Shown in pieces: positions 15,489-24,136 of a DNA stretch of 64,000 nucleotides (positions within the stretch are counted from its first letter, which is position 1; every line of letters begins with the position of its first letter). The position numbers and the translations under genes are program-made. The notes under the pieces are model-generated. The model was not told where the DNA came from. It saw nothing but the letters and a program-made list of their open reading frames with translations, and ran no database searches. This DNA is from Rhizorhabdus wittichii RW1 (GTDB lineage: Bacteria; Pseudomonadota; Alphaproteobacteria; Sphingomonadales; Sphingomonadaceae): positions 3,781,001 through 3,845,000 of the forward strand of contig CP000699.1 in assembly GCA_000016765.1 (NCBI GenBank), given 5' to 3'.

Positions 15489-16897
15489 TCGGCCTGTTCG
15501 CCCTGGCCGCCGCGGCCGCCGCGGCGCCCGCCGTCACCGCCGATTGCGCGGGCGGCCTGTGCAACTATGCGGTGCTCAAGCCCTATTTCGACAAGCTGGC
15601 GGCGGCGCGCGGCGGCGGCGGCAAGCCGGTCCACATCCTCCAGATCGGCGACAGCCACACCGCCGGCGACGCGATCACCGGCGCCTGGCGCGACATGCTC
15701 CAGGCCCGCTACGGCAGCGGCGGGCGCGGGGTGATGCCGCCGGGCAAGCCTTTCCAGGGCTATAATCCGCGCGGCGTCAGCGTCGACATGTCGGCGGGCT
15801 GGATCGTCTCCTCGATCTTCGGCCCCGGCTCGCAGAGCCCGCGCGGCGCGCGCGGCCTGTCGGGGTTCAGCATCACCTCGACCGCCGAGGGCGCGCGGAT
15901 CGGGCTCACCGCCTCGGCGCTCGAGACCTTCAACCGCTTCGTGATCTGCGCGATCGCCGAGCCGGGCGCCGGCACCCTCGCGATCAGCGTCGGCGGGGAG
16001 GTCGAGCGGATGGAGCTCGGCTCGCTGATCACCCGCCCCGAATGCAAGGAGATGCGCTTCGACCGGCTGCAGCCGGCCGTGTCGGTGGTGACCGAGGGCG
16101 GGCCGGTGACGATCACCAGCTGGGCCACCTTCCGCGACGCGGGCGGGGTCGCCCTCTCCAACGTCGGCGTGGTCGGGTCGCAGTTCATCCATTTCAGCCG
16201 CAACGACGACGCCGTCGTCGCGGAGGAGCTGCGCAGCTACGATCCCGACCTGATCGTCATCGCCTTCGGCACTAACGAGGGCTTCGCGCCGCGCGTCAAC
16301 CCGCAGGAATATGAGATCGCGCTGCGCAGCCAGATCGGCCGCATCCGCCGCCTCGCCGGCCGGGTGCCGATCCTGCTGCTCGGCGCGCCCGACGCGCTCA
16401 GCCGTCGCAGCGAGCTGCTCAACAACGCGCCGACGGTGACGCCGGCGCCGTGCATCGAGCCGGTGACGCTGCCGCCGCTCGCCGCCGAGCCGCCCGAACA
16501 GCCCCGCGCGCCCGACGGCATCGACGACGTCCTCGACGCGCTCGGCGAGCAGGCCGCGGTGGCGAAACCGACCGCGCCGCTGCTGCCCGCGCCCGCCGCC
16601 GTGGTGGCGAGCCAGCCGCGCATCGGCTGGGCGATCACCGCCCGCCCGCTCTTCCCGCCGCCGGGGCTGAAGGTGGTGCGCGAGGTCCAGCGCAAGGTCG
16701 CGCGCCAGCTCCGCCTCGGCTTCTGGGACTGGGAGGCGCGGATGGGCGGCCGCTGCACGGCGGTGAGCTGGGTCAAGCTGCAACCGACCCGGATGCGGCC
16801 CGACTATGTCCATTTCAACACCGCCGGCGGCCAGGAGATCGCCACCCGCCTCCAGGCCGACCTCGACGCCGCCGCCAATGCCGGGGGGCGCTGGTGA
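15485..16897 (+). CDS. Secreted SGNH/GDSL hydrolase
   Basis: A 470-residue exported SGNH protein with an Ala-rich signal peptide (LFALAAAAAAAPAVTA). SGNH block I is ILQIGDSHTAGD, block III IAFGTNEGF, and the Asp/His block is PDYVHFNTAGG near the C-terminus. Between blocks I and III lies an inserted beta-rich domain of about 200 residues (FSITSTAEGARIGL...GGPVTITSWATF), as in peptidoglycan/polysaccharide O-acetylesterase-like proteins. Translation is coupled to the DUF459 gene by an ATGA overlap. Probably a periplasmic O-acyltransferase or esterase acting with the downstream MBOAT; substrate polymer unknown. Confidence 0.86.
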   Translation: MIGLFALAAAAAAAPAVTADCAGGLCNYAVLKPYFDKLAAARGGGGKPVHILQIGDSHTAGDAITGAWRDMLQARYGSGGRGVMPPGKPFQGYNPRGVSVDMSAGWIVSSIFGPGSQSPRGARGLSGFSITSTAEGARIGLTASALETFNRFVICAIAEPGAGTLAISVGGEVERMELGSLITRPECKEMRFDRLQPAVSVVTEGGPVTITSWATFRDAGGVALSNVGVVGSQFIHFSRNDDAVVAEELRSYDPDLIVIAFGTNEGFAPRVNPQEYEIALRSQIGRIRRLAGRVPILLLGAPDALSRRSELLNNAPTVTPAPCIEPVTLPPLAAEPPEQPRAPDGIDDVLDALGEQAAVAKPTAPLLPAPAAVVASQPRIGWAITARPLFPPPGLKVVREVQRKVARQLRLGFWDWEARMGGRCTAVSWVKLQPTRMRPDYVHFNTAGGQEIATRLQADLDAAANAGGRW

Positions 16898-16915
16898 AGG
16901 GCCCCTCCCTTAACC

Positions 16916-16944
16916 GTCATTCCCGCGAAAGCGGGAATCCATGG
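16916..16944. repeat. Single REP-like palindrome inside the acylation operon
   Basis: A lone cgtcattcccgcgaaagcgg...aatccatgg unit in the 74-bp gap between the second SGNH gene and the MBOAT gene. This is a solitary half of the doublet family, and the only REP unit seen within an apparent operon here. Confidence 0.7.
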
Positions 16945-16971
16945 ACGGCGGGGGCGGGGATGGCTCGCTAG

Positions 16972-18369
16972 ATGCTGTTCCCCACCCTCGACTTCGGCCT
17001 GTTCTTCCTCGTCGCCTTCGTCCTCGTCTGGGCGGTGTCGGCGAGCAACGAATGGCGCAAGATCCTGCTGCTCGTCGCGAGCTGGGTGTTCTACGGCGCG
17101 TGGGACTGGCGCTTCGTCGCGCTGCTGATCGCCTCGGCCTTCCTCAACTGGGGATCGGCGCGGCTGATCTACGAGGCGCGGTCGCGGGCGACGCAGAAGG
17201 CGATCGTCGCCGTCGGCGTGGTCGCCAATCTCGGCATCCTCGGCTTCTTCAAATATTACGACTTCTTCCTCGAACAGCTCGGCGCGCTGCTCGCCGGCTG
17301 GGGGATGGCGCGCGATCTGCCGCTGATGCAGATCGTGCTGCCGGTCGGCGTGTCCTTCTTCACCTTCCAGGGCATGTCCTACCTGATCGACGTCTATCGC
17401 GGGCGGCTGCGGTCGGCGTCGCTGCTCGACATCACCCTGCTGATGTCCTTCTTCCCGCACCTCGTCGCCGGCCCGATCGTGCGCGGCGCCGACTTGCTGC
17501 CGCAGTTCGAGAAGACGCCCCGGCTCAACCGCGAGATGGTGGCGATGGGGCTGCTGCTGATCGTCTGGGGCCTGTTCAAGAAGGCGGTCGTCGCGTCGGA
17601 GCTGTCGGTCAACCTCGTCGATCCGGTGTTCTTCGACCCCTCGGCCCATTCGAGCCTCGACCTGCTGCTCGCCGCCTATGGCTATGCGGTGCAGATCTAT
17701 TGCGACTTCTCGGCCTATAGCGACATGGCGATCGGCATCGCCGCGCTGTTCGGCTATCGCTTCCCGCGCAACTTCAACCAGCCCTATCGCGCCGCCTCGC
17801 TCCAGGATTTCTGGCGGCGCTGGCACATCAGCCTGTCGAGCTGGCTGCGCGACTATCTCTATATCGGGCTGGGCGGCAATCGCGGCGGCCTCGCCATGCA
17901 GTGCCGCAACGTCATGATCACCATGCTGCTCGGCGGCTTCTGGCATGGTGCCAAGTGGACCTTCCTGATCTGGGGCGGCCTCCATGGCGGCGTCCAGGTG
18001 ATCGAGACGCTGTGGCGCAAGGCGGGGCTGCGCGGCTTGCCCCGGCCGCTCGCGATCCTCGTCACCTTCCATGTCGTGACGCTCGGCTGGATCTTCTTCC
18101 GCGCCGACAGCTTCGAGGGCGCGATCGCCTTCCTCGGCGGGCTCGCCGGCGGCGACTGGAGCAACGGGCTGACGACGCCGCTGCTCGCCGGACTGATGCT
18201 GCTCGGCATGGCGTTCCACTTCACCCCGCCGCTGCTCGCGCAGGGGATCGCGCTGCGCCTGCGGCTGCTGCCCGCGCCGCTGCTCGGCCTGTTCGTCGCG
18301 GCGGCGATCATCCTGATCGACGCGATGCGCTATGAAGGGGTCGCGCCCTTCATCTACTATCAGTTCTAG
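16972..18369 (+). CDS. MBOAT family O-acyltransferase (AlgI/DltB-like)
   Basis: A polytopic membrane protein of 465 residues with about 10-11 hydrophobic segments. It has the MBOAT signature: GVSFFTFQGMSYLIDVYRG, the conserved HLVAGPIVR, DFWRRWHISLSSWLRDYLYI, and the catalytic-His region GGFWHGAKWTFLIWGGLHG. AlgI/DltB-type MBOATs move acyl groups across the inner membrane to a periplasmic SGNH partner. Two such partners are encoded immediately upstream, so this operon probably O-acetylates an exopolysaccharide or peptidoglycan. The target is inference. The gene is separated from the SGNH genes by a REP unit. Confidence 0.93.
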   Translation: MLFPTLDFGLFFLVAFVLVWAVSASNEWRKILLLVASWVFYGAWDWRFVALLIASAFLNWGSARLIYEARSRATQKAIVAVGVVANLGILGFFKYYDFFLEQLGALLAGWGMARDLPLMQIVLPVGVSFFTFQGMSYLIDVYRGRLRSASLLDITLLMSFFPHLVAGPIVRGADLLPQFEKTPRLNREMVAMGLLLIVWGLFKKAVVASELSVNLVDPVFFDPSAHSSLDLLLAAYGYAVQIYCDFSAYSDMAIGIAALFGYRFPRNFNQPYRAASLQDFWRRWHISLSSWLRDYLYIGLGGNRGGLAMQCRNVMITMLLGGFWHGAKWTFLIWGGLHGGVQVIETLWRKAGLRGLPRPLAILVTFHVVTLGWIFFRADSFEGAIAFLGGLAGGDWSNGLTTPLLAGLMLLGMAFHFTPPLLAQGIALRLRLLPAPLLGLFVAAAIILIDAMRYEGVAPFIYYQF

Positions 18370-18382
18370 AGGGACCGGTCCG

Positions 18383-18712
18383 ATGGCGCGCGAGATCAAG
18401 GATCATGAGCTGGCCTCCCCGGTCGACCTGCCCGGCGAGCCGGTCGAGCGCGGCGATCCGCTCGCCTGGACGGCGGTGACGATCATCGTCGCGGCGCTGG
18501 TCCTGCTGTTCGCCAATGCCGGGACGCTGTCGGCCTGGGTCGACGAGAAGCCGGTGACCCAGGCGCAGCAGCAGGCCTCGGGGCTGGCGGCGGGCTGGAA
18601 GGACATGATGGCCGCGACCGGCCTCACCGCCCCGCGCGAGGCGCTCCACGCCCGCTGGAAGCAACTCCAGGCCGCCCGCTTCGGCGATGAGGCCCCCGGC
18701 GGGACGCAGTAG
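18383..18712 (+). CDS. Small single-pass membrane protein of the acylation operon
   Basis: A 109-residue protein with one transmembrane helix (WTAVTIIVAALVLLFANAGTL), a short acidic cytoplasmic N-terminus and a helical periplasmic part (LAAGWKDMMAATGLTAPREALHARWKQLQ). I do not recognise a family. It starts 13 bp after the MBOAT stop with a gggac upstream, so it is almost certainly cotranscribed. It may be an anchor or adaptor for the SGNH proteins; this is inference from position only. Confidence 0.75.
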   Translation: MAREIKDHELASPVDLPGEPVERGDPLAWTAVTIIVAALVLLFANAGTLSAWVDEKPVTQAQQQASGLAAGWKDMMAATGLTAPREALHARWKQLQAARFGDEAPGGTQ

Positions 18713-18737
18713 CCCCGGAAGTACGGCCTCCCTCCCT

Positions 18738-18766
18738 CGTCATTCCCGCTTTCGCGGGAATGACGG
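18738..18766. repeat. Single REP-like palindrome at convergent gene ends
   Basis: A perfect palindrome, cgtcattcccgctttcgcgg...gaatgacg, between the acylation operon and ybaK, which converge here. Could serve as a bidirectional terminator. Confidence 0.7.
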
Positions 18767-18784
18767 TTGGGATGCCGACCCATC

Positions 18785-19258
18785 CTAAGCCACCAGCTCC
18801 GCCACCACCGCCCCCAGCGCCTTCGCCGCATCGTCGGGTGCCAGCCGCACCTGCAACCCGCGCTGGCCGCCGTTGATATAGACCAGCGCCTCGGCCATCG
18901 CCGCCCGCTCGATCGCGATGGGCACGCGCTTCTTCTGGCCGAACGGGCTGATCCCGCCGACATGATAGCCGGTGATCCGCTCGGCGTCGGCGGGCTTCAT
19001 CATCTGCGCCGCCTTGGCGCCGAGCGCGGCCGCCGCCTTCTTCATCGACAGCTCGCGGTCGGACGGGATCACCGCGCAGGCGGGGCGGCCGTCGATCTCG
19101 ATCATCAGCGTCTTGAGCACCCGGCACGGGTCCTCGCCCAGCGCCTCGGCCGCCTGCAGCCCGACCCGCTCGCCGCCGGGATCATAGTCGTAGCTGCGGA
19201 CCTCGTGGGCGATCCTGGCCTGGGTCAGGAACTGGGTGGCGCGGGTCGAGCGGGACAT
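18785..19258 (-). CDS. ybaK: Cys-tRNA(Pro)/Cys-tRNA(Cys) deacylase YbaK
   Basis: A 157-residue single-domain aminoacyl-tRNA editing protein of the YbaK/EbsC family. It has LGEDPCRVLKTLMIEIDG with the conserved Lys, CAVIPSDRELSMKKAAAALG, DAERITGYHVGGISPFGQK with the characteristic GGISPFG motif, and the end segment VYINGGQRGLQVRLAPDD. YbaK hydrolyses Cys mischarged on tRNA(Pro) by ProRS. Length matches the family. Start at MSRSTRATQFL. Stand-alone and convergent with the acylation operon. Confidence 0.94.
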   Translation of the reverse strand: MSRSTRATQFLTQARIAHEVRSYDYDPGGERVGLQAAEALGEDPCRVLKTLMIEIDGRPACAVIPSDRELSMKKAAAALGAKAAQMMKPADAERITGYHVGGISPFGQKKRVPIAIERAAMAEALVYINGGQRGLQVRLAPDDAAKALGAVVAELVA

Positions 19259-19275
19259 GGCGCTACTTAAAGCCT

Positions 19276-19377
19276 TTCCGTCATCCCGGCGAAAGCCGGG
19301 ATCTCACTTCTCTTCGTCCCGTGGCCCTTGGCGCGTAGAAAGGCAGGGAGATCCCGGCTTTCGCCGGGATGACGGGA
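19276..19377. repeat. REP-like doublet (cgtcatcccggcgaaagccg variant)
   Basis: cgtcatcccggcgaaagccg...gatctcac and its inverted partner gatcccggctttcgccggga...tgacgg, about 45 bp apart. The same variant, with a recognisably related but inverted spacer (cttctcttcgt / ctgcctttc), recurs at 23980-24072. Confidence 0.75.
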
Positions 19378-19390
19378 AAGATACCTTCTT

Positions 19391-19421
19391 ACGCAAAGGG
19401 CCCGGCGTTTCCGCCGGGCCC
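19391..19421 (-). terminator. Rho-independent-like terminator for the SleB gene
   Basis: A strong hairpin GGGCCCGGCG / CGCCGGGCCC (19398-19421) lies 28 bp past the SleB-type gene stop. On the minus strand it is followed by a short uuugcg tract; the U-run is weak. Confidence 0.6.
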
Positions 19422-19448
19422 TCCGCACCCTCTCCGATCTGGTGTCGG

Positions 19449-20018
19449 TTAACGATAGAAGACGTGGTCGCCGACCATGGTCAGGCGCTCGCGCGTCCGG
19501 AAGAAGCGGTTCGGCGACTGGTGCGCCGAATGGTAGAAGACGGCGCCGGGGACGACCTGGTCGCCATTGCCGGCCATCGCCTGCCGCGAAACCTCGACCG
19601 CGGTGGCCCAGCGATCGGTGTCGCGGCGCGGATTGTAGGCCGCGGTGCGGAAGAACTGGCCGGGCTGGTTGACCACCTCGCACACGGTCTCGCCGAAGCG
19701 ATCCTGGCCGACGCGGTTCATGATCAGCTGGGCGACCGCGAGCTGGCCGCTGCGCGACTGGTTGGCCGCCTCGTGCAGCACGACCTTGGCCATGCATTCG
19801 AGCTGCCTGTCGACGTTGGTGGTGGTGACCGCCTCCTTGAAGAGGACCTGGTCGATCCCGTCGTCGGCGACGACGTCGTCGGCCACCAACTGGGGTGTAA
19901 CTTCATAAGCCAGCGTCGGCGTCGACGCCGGAATGGCCGCTAAGCCCATCGCGCCCGTGGCGGCAACGACGAACATCGCAGCCAGCATGAGCGGGTGTTG
20001 AGCCAGTTTGGCGGTCAT
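19449..20018 (-). CDS. SleB-type cell wall hydrolase, exported
   Basis: A 189-residue protein with a signal or membrane-anchor segment (LMLAAMFVVAATGAMGLAAI) and a C-terminal Hydrolase_2 (SleB) domain. Domain features are ECMAKVVLHEAANQSRSGQLAVAQLIMNRV with the catalytic Glu (LHEA), CEVVNQPGQFFRTAAYNP, and GAVFYHSAHQSPNRF. In spore-formers SleB is a lytic transglycosylase; in alphaproteobacteria this family is a general peptidoglycan hydrolase. A GGAG precedes the ATG by 8 nt. Monocistronic, with a terminator downstream. Confidence 0.9.
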   Translation of the reverse strand: MTAKLAQHPLMLAAMFVVAATGAMGLAAIPASTPTLAYEVTPQLVADDVVADDGIDQVLFKEAVTTTNVDRQLECMAKVVLHEAANQSRSGQLAVAQLIMNRVGQDRFGETVCEVVNQPGQFFRTAAYNPRRDTDRWATAVEVSRQAMAGNGDQVVPGAVFYHSAHQSPNRFFRTRERLTMVGDHVFYR

Positions 20019-20401
20019 TCAGTACTCCACATCATGCGCAAAAGCCCACGCTCGCCCAGAACCTCAAACATGAGGGCGAGGTGCTCTTTCACGTCTTGTC
20101 GGCAGGAGGCGGTAAGTACGTCGTGCCCCAGGCGACCGGATTTCGCCGCGCAATGGGGCAGGGGCTTCACGGAGTCAAGAAAGGCACGATGAGTCGTTTC
20201 GTCGCCAAGATGGACCGAGGAACCCCAACATATAGTGTTTTTGTGCAACTGCTAACGCAACCGGCCATATCTTTGCCACGAAGCTGTTGTGCTATCGCAA
20301 TAATCCGCAAGCAGCGCTTCGCGGCCCGAAAACAATCCGCTGGCGACAGCGGCCGAGGAGGACGGTAGTCGGAATCGGGAGGGAAATAGCGGAGCGAATC
20401 G
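20019..20401. other. Divergent intergenic region, no gene seen
   Basis: 383 bp between the divergent SleB-type and AI-2E transporter genes. It must hold both promoters. I could not place convincing -35/-10 pairs. Short ORFs on both strands here show no codon bias or recognisable motif and are not called. No repeat of the families seen elsewhere is present. Confidence 0.6.
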
Positions 20402-21622
20402 ATGCAGGACGACGGCGGCGACAGGCAGGGGCAGCCGGTTGCGGCAAGCTCGCAGCCGGTGGTCGACGCGCTGCGCGAATCGACCGCCCGCCAGGCGGAG
20501 ATGGCCTATCGCCGCGATCGCCTGCTCGCCTGGCTGGCGCTGACCGCCGGCGCGGGTATCATCCTGGCGATTCCCTTCGCACTGCGCTCGGGCTCCGAAT
20601 TCTTCCTGCCGGTGACGATCGCGCTGGTGATCGCGGTGGCGATGGTGCCGCTGCTCGAATGGCTCGAGCGGCGCGGCCTGCCGTCGCCGCTCGCGGCGCT
20701 GCTGTGCGTCCTCATCTTCCTGGGCCTCGCCAACGCCGCGATCGCCTCGGTGATCATCCCGGCGACCGAATGGTTCGCCCGGCTGCCGTCGCGCATCCGC
20801 CTGATCCGCAAGAACCTGTCGCCGCTGATCGACATCTATTCGGCGTTCGAACGCTTCGTCGACGAGACGATGGGGTCGCTGCTGCGCAACACGGCGCATG
20901 GGCGGACGGTGACCGTTCAGTCGCCCAACTCGCTGTTCGACTATGTCGCCAGCTCGGCCCCGCACGCGCTGGTCCAGCTCGTCTTCGCGACGCTCGTCGT
21001 CTATTTCTTCCTGTCGAGCTGGACGCGGATGCGTCGCCGCACGATCACCAGCCGGGGCAGCTTCTCCAGCGCGATGACGACCGCGCGGGTGATCCAGGAC
21101 ATGGTCGACCGCACCTCGGCCTATCTGGCGACGATCACGGCGGTGAACATCGGCATGGGCATCCTCGTCTCGCTGATGCTGTGGTTCGCCGGCATGCCCA
21201 GTCCGATCATGTGGGGCGGCCTCGTCGCGATCCTCAACTATATCCCCTATTTCGGCCCGATCGTCGCGGCGGGCCTGCTCGCGGTCGGCGGGCTGATGAC
21301 CTTCTCCGACCTCGGCTACGCGCTGGTGCCGGCGCTGCTGTTCGTCGCGGTCCACCTGGTCGAGGCCAATGTGCTGACGCCGATGCTGGTCGGCCGGCGG
21401 CTGACGATCAACCCGCTGCTGATCCTCGTCGCGCTGAGCTTCTGGAGCTGGGTGTGGGGGACCGCGGGGGCGCTGCTCGCGGTGCCGCTGCTGATCATCC
21501 TCAAGACGATTCTCGACGCGGCCGGCTGGCCCGACATCGCCGGATTCCTGTTCGCGGACGGCACCTTCACCAACACGCAACAGGACGAGGAAGCGGCTTT
21601 GCCGCCCGAGTTCAGAAAATGA
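20402..21622 (+). CDS. AI-2E family transporter (PF01594-type permease)
   Basis: A 406-residue polytopic protein with about 8 transmembrane segments and the family layout: an early helix pair (LLAWLALTAGAGIILAIPF, FFLPVTIALVIAVAMVPLLEWL), a soluble mid-region, then FATLVVYFFLSSW, the conserved MWGGLVAILNYIPYFGPIV, VHLVEANVLTPMLVGRRLTINPLLIL, and WGTAGALLAVPLLIILK. Members export or take up diverse small molecules (autoinducer-2, Na+/H+ exchange); a specific substrate cannot be inferred. Start at MQDDGGDRQ with a cggag upstream. tRNA-Asp follows 62 bp downstream on the same strand. Confidence 0.92.
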   Translation: MQDDGGDRQGQPVAASSQPVVDALRESTARQAEMAYRRDRLLAWLALTAGAGIILAIPFALRSGSEFFLPVTIALVIAVAMVPLLEWLERRGLPSPLAALLCVLIFLGLANAAIASVIIPATEWFARLPSRIRLIRKNLSPLIDIYSAFERFVDETMGSLLRNTAHGRTVTVQSPNSLFDYVASSAPHALVQLVFATLVVYFFLSSWTRMRRRTITSRGSFSSAMTTARVIQDMVDRTSAYLATITAVNIGMGILVSLMLWFAGMPSPIMWGGLVAILNYIPYFGPIVAAGLLAVGGLMTFSDLGYALVPALLFVAVHLVEANVLTPMLVGRRLTINPLLILVALSFWSWVWGTAGALLAVPLLIILKTILDAAGWPDIAGFLFADGTFTNTQQDEEAALPPEFRK

Positions 21623-21684
21623 TGCCGACCCATGTTGACAGGGGGGCGGGGCTCCACTAGGTGCCCCCTCCACCGACACAGTTC

Positions 21685-21761
<77 letters not shown>

Positions 21762-22017
21762 CTTCTCCTGAAAAAGTGGCCTTTCGACCGGAGCGGACGG
21801 TGCGCCGTCCGCCGTGCTTGCGCGTCCGGTAAAACGATCCCCGATCGATATCTTTCGCCGCCTGGGGGCCTCCGTCCGCGGTCCGTCGCGGACTTCAGCC
21901 TTTCTTAAACCAATTGCCCGGAAATGGTCTCGTAATGCTTGGTACTCCTGCCGGCCGTTTTCTGCTATGGGTCGGATCGGGATCGGCCGCGTGACACGGG
22001 TTGGAAGGAGCCCCTGG

Positions 22018-23193
22018 TTGAAGCTTTTGCGTGCCCTCATCCGCGGTCGCCGTCGCGTGGTCCGGCCCGGCAGGGAGCGCTTGCCCGAAGGCACCTATAT
22101 CGAACTCGTCCAGTCGCTGTTCGGTTACACCTTCCCGGCGATGATCATGACGCTGTGCTTCGCGGGCACCGGCGCCTATCTGACGGCGCGCACCGACGAC
22201 CCGCTGATGCTGCTGTTCTACGGCCTCGGGCTGATCGCCTCGGCGATCCGCCTGTTCGTCCTGTTCGGGCTCCGTCGCAAGGCGCTGGCGCCCGGGATCG
22301 GCCTCCACGTCGCCCGCTCGATCGAGCGCAGCTTCGGCCTCGCCTATGTCGGCTTCGCGGCGGCCTTCGGCGCCTTCGCGGCGCGGGCCTATGGGATCAT
22401 CGACCCGGACCTGCACGTGCCCCTGGTCGCGCTGGTCTACGGCTATGGCGCCGGGGTGGCGGCGACGGTGGCGCTGCGCCTGTGGGTCAGCGTCCCGGCG
22501 GTGGTGATCGCGACCGTGCCGATGATCTTCGTCGCGCTGCTGATGCCGGGGGAGGCGCATTGGGCGGCGGCGCTGCTCACCACGCTGTTCCTGGCCGGCG
22601 GCGTCCTGTCGATGATCCAGCGCTATCATGAGACCGCCGCGCAGATATCGATGCGCCGGCTGATGGAGACGCTGGCGCGGCAGGATGATCTGACCGGCCT
22701 GCCCAACCGCCTCGTCCTGCGCGAGCGGTTCGAGCGGCTGATCGCCCGCGCCGACGAATCGGAGCTGATCGCGGTCCATTGCCTCGACATCAACCAGCTC
22801 GAACCGGTCAACGAGATGTACGGCCACATGGCAGGCGACGCGCTGCTCAAGGCGGTCTCGCAGCGCCTGCGCCGGGTGGTGAAGGGCGACAACCTCGTCA
22901 TCCATCTCAACGGCGACGATTTCGTCGTCATCCAGCCCGGCATGACCGACGCGGCCGAGGCGCAGGGACTGGCGCACCAGATCGTCGCCACGCTCGACAA
23001 GAGCTATGCGGTGGCGGGCGAGGACATCATCATCACCGCCAATATCGGCTATGCCATCGACCTGCAGCATGGCGCCGACCTCGAACGGCTGCTGCTCGGC
23101 GCCGAACGCGCCCTGACCGGCAGCAAGCGCGCCGCCACCGGCGTCGCCGCCTATGACGGCACACGCTGGGGCGGAGAGACGGGCGCTGGCTGA
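22018..23193 (+). CDS. GGDEF-domain membrane protein with degenerate active site
   Basis: A 391-residue protein with five or six transmembrane helices in its N-terminal half (FGYTFPAMIMTLCFAGTGAYL, LLFYGLGLIASAIRLFVLF, FGLAYVGFAAAFGAFAARAYG, ALLTTLFLAGGVLSMI), then a GGDEF domain beginning RQDDLTGLPNRLVLRERFERL. The catalytic motif is NGDDF (in HLNGDDFVVIQPG) instead of GG(D/E)EF, and the Mg-binding pattern LDINQLEPVNEMYGHMAGD is only partly conserved. Diguanylate cyclase activity is therefore doubtful; a c-di-GMP- or GTP-binding role is possible. I chose a TTG start because AAGGAG sits 7 nt upstream; an ATG at 21967 lacks such a site. Confidence 0.82.
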   Translation: MKLLRALIRGRRRVVRPGRERLPEGTYIELVQSLFGYTFPAMIMTLCFAGTGAYLTARTDDPLMLLFYGLGLIASAIRLFVLFGLRRKALAPGIGLHVARSIERSFGLAYVGFAAAFGAFAARAYGIIDPDLHVPLVALVYGYGAGVAATVALRLWVSVPAVVIATVPMIFVALLMPGEAHWAAALLTTLFLAGGVLSMIQRYHETAAQISMRRLMETLARQDDLTGLPNRLVLRERFERLIARADESELIAVHCLDINQLEPVNEMYGHMAGDALLKAVSQRLRRVVKGDNLVIHLNGDDFVVIQPGMTDAAEAQGLAHQIVATLDKSYAVAGEDIIITANIGYAIDLQHGADLERLLLGAERALTGSKRAATGVAAYDGTRWGGETGAG

Positions 23194-23227
23194 TCGGGCC
23201 CTTTCCGGGATTACTGCCACCCTCTTT

Positions 23228-23321
23228 CGTCATTCCCGCGAAAGCGGGAATCCATGGTCACGGCACATTCCGTCTCTTGCGAGCCGCCGTCCATGGATTC
23301 CCGCTTTCGCGGGAATGACGG
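23228..23321. repeat. REP-like doublet (cgtcattcccgcgaa family), copy at 23.2 kb
   Basis: Full-length 94-bp unit with the same spacer type as the copies at 13.1 and 33.3 kb (catggtcacggcacattccg...gagccgccgtccatgg). It lies between convergent genes. Confidence 0.78.
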
Positions 23322-23355
23322 ACAGGTGAGGCGTCCGCGTCTAACCGCCGCCACG

Positions 23356-23387
23356 AAAAAGGCCCGCAGGATCGCTCCTGCGGGCCC
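23356..23387 (-). terminator. Rho-independent terminator
   Basis: Hairpin GGCCCGCAGGA / UCCUGCGGGCC with a gcgatc-type loop, followed on the minus strand by UUUUU. It lies about 25 bp after the stop of the gene at 23410-23760. Confidence 0.8.
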
Positions 23388-23409
23388 TTGAAAGCGTCGG
23401 CGAGGGGGA

Positions 23410-23760
23410 TCAGTCGATCATCGCCAGGGCGCCGGCCATGCCGCGCTGGGCGACCTCGTGCGAGGTCGCGTTGCCGCTGAGCGTCGCCATGTCGACATTG
23501 GGCTGATCGAGCACCGCCTTGTACAGGTCGCGCGCCTCGGCGCCGCGCTTCTCGCCCAGCCGGATCGCGGCGAGGTTGAGCAGCACTTCCGGCGAGCGGT
23601 CGCCCTTCTGGTAGGCCGTCTCGAGCTTGCGCTCGATCGTGCTGTAATGACCCTTCGAGATCGATCCCGCGCCATAGGGATCGGCGACCTCGGTCGGCTG
23701 GGCAAGAGCCGGAGCCGCGATGGCCAGGGCCGCACCGACGAGAACGCAATTGAACTTCAT
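23410..23760 (-). CDS. Small exported TPR-like protein
   Basis: A 116-residue protein with a signal peptide (VLVGAALAIAAPALA) and a short helical repeat region: STIERKLETAYQKGDRSPEVLLNLAAIRLGEKRGAEARDLYKAVLDQ, consistent with one to two tetratricopeptide-like helical hairpins. No catalytic motif. Similar small periplasmic TPR proteins are common in sphingomonads and are uncharacterised. Start at MKFNCVLVG; an upstream in-frame ATG (23799) would spoil the signal peptide. Monocistronic, with a terminator downstream. Confidence 0.78.
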   Translation of the reverse strand: MKFNCVLVGAALAIAAPALAQPTEVADPYGAGSISKGHYSTIERKLETAYQKGDRSPEVLLNLAAIRLGEKRGAEARDLYKAVLDQPNVDMATLSGNATSHEVAQRGMAGALAMID

Positions 23761-23979
23761 GGCATCCCTCCGATTCGAAATCGCTGTTTGTTGCATCATG
23801 ATGACAGAATCGGCGGAATTCGGAAGAATTTTGTTGTTACACTTTTATGACGCTTCCCGGGAATAAAATCGATTGGAACGTTGTTCTTGAGAATAGCGAT
23901 CGATCAATCGAAAGAGTCAGTAAAGACAGTCGATCAGTGTCGTTCTACTGTCCTCCCTTTGGCGTTCCCGCCTTTTCTC

Positions 23980-24074
23980 CCCGTCATCCCGGCGAAAGCC
24001 GGGATCTCCCTGCCTTTCCACGTCTTCAGGGGGGCACGAAGAGAAGTGAGATCCCGGCTTTCGCCGGGATGACC
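23980..24074. repeat. REP-like doublet (cgtcatcccggcgaaagccg variant), copy 2
   Basis: Inverted arms cgtcatcccggcgaaagccg...gatctc and gagatcccggctttcgccgg...gatgac in the 447-bp gap between the TPR-like gene and rpoC. The rest of the gap (23761-23979) is the AT-richer promoter side of the TPR-like gene; nothing else is identified. Confidence 0.75.
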
Positions 24075-24136
24075 AGAGAATATGAACCGCTTTGCGCCAA
24101 GCTTCGGCGAGACAGGGAAAAGGCACCGCCCACCCA

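Noticed and set aside
20081..20368. 95-codon ORF between the SleB-type and AI-2E genes
   Set aside because: No recognisable motif, no ribosome-binding site, unusual composition, and it lies in a divergent promoter region.
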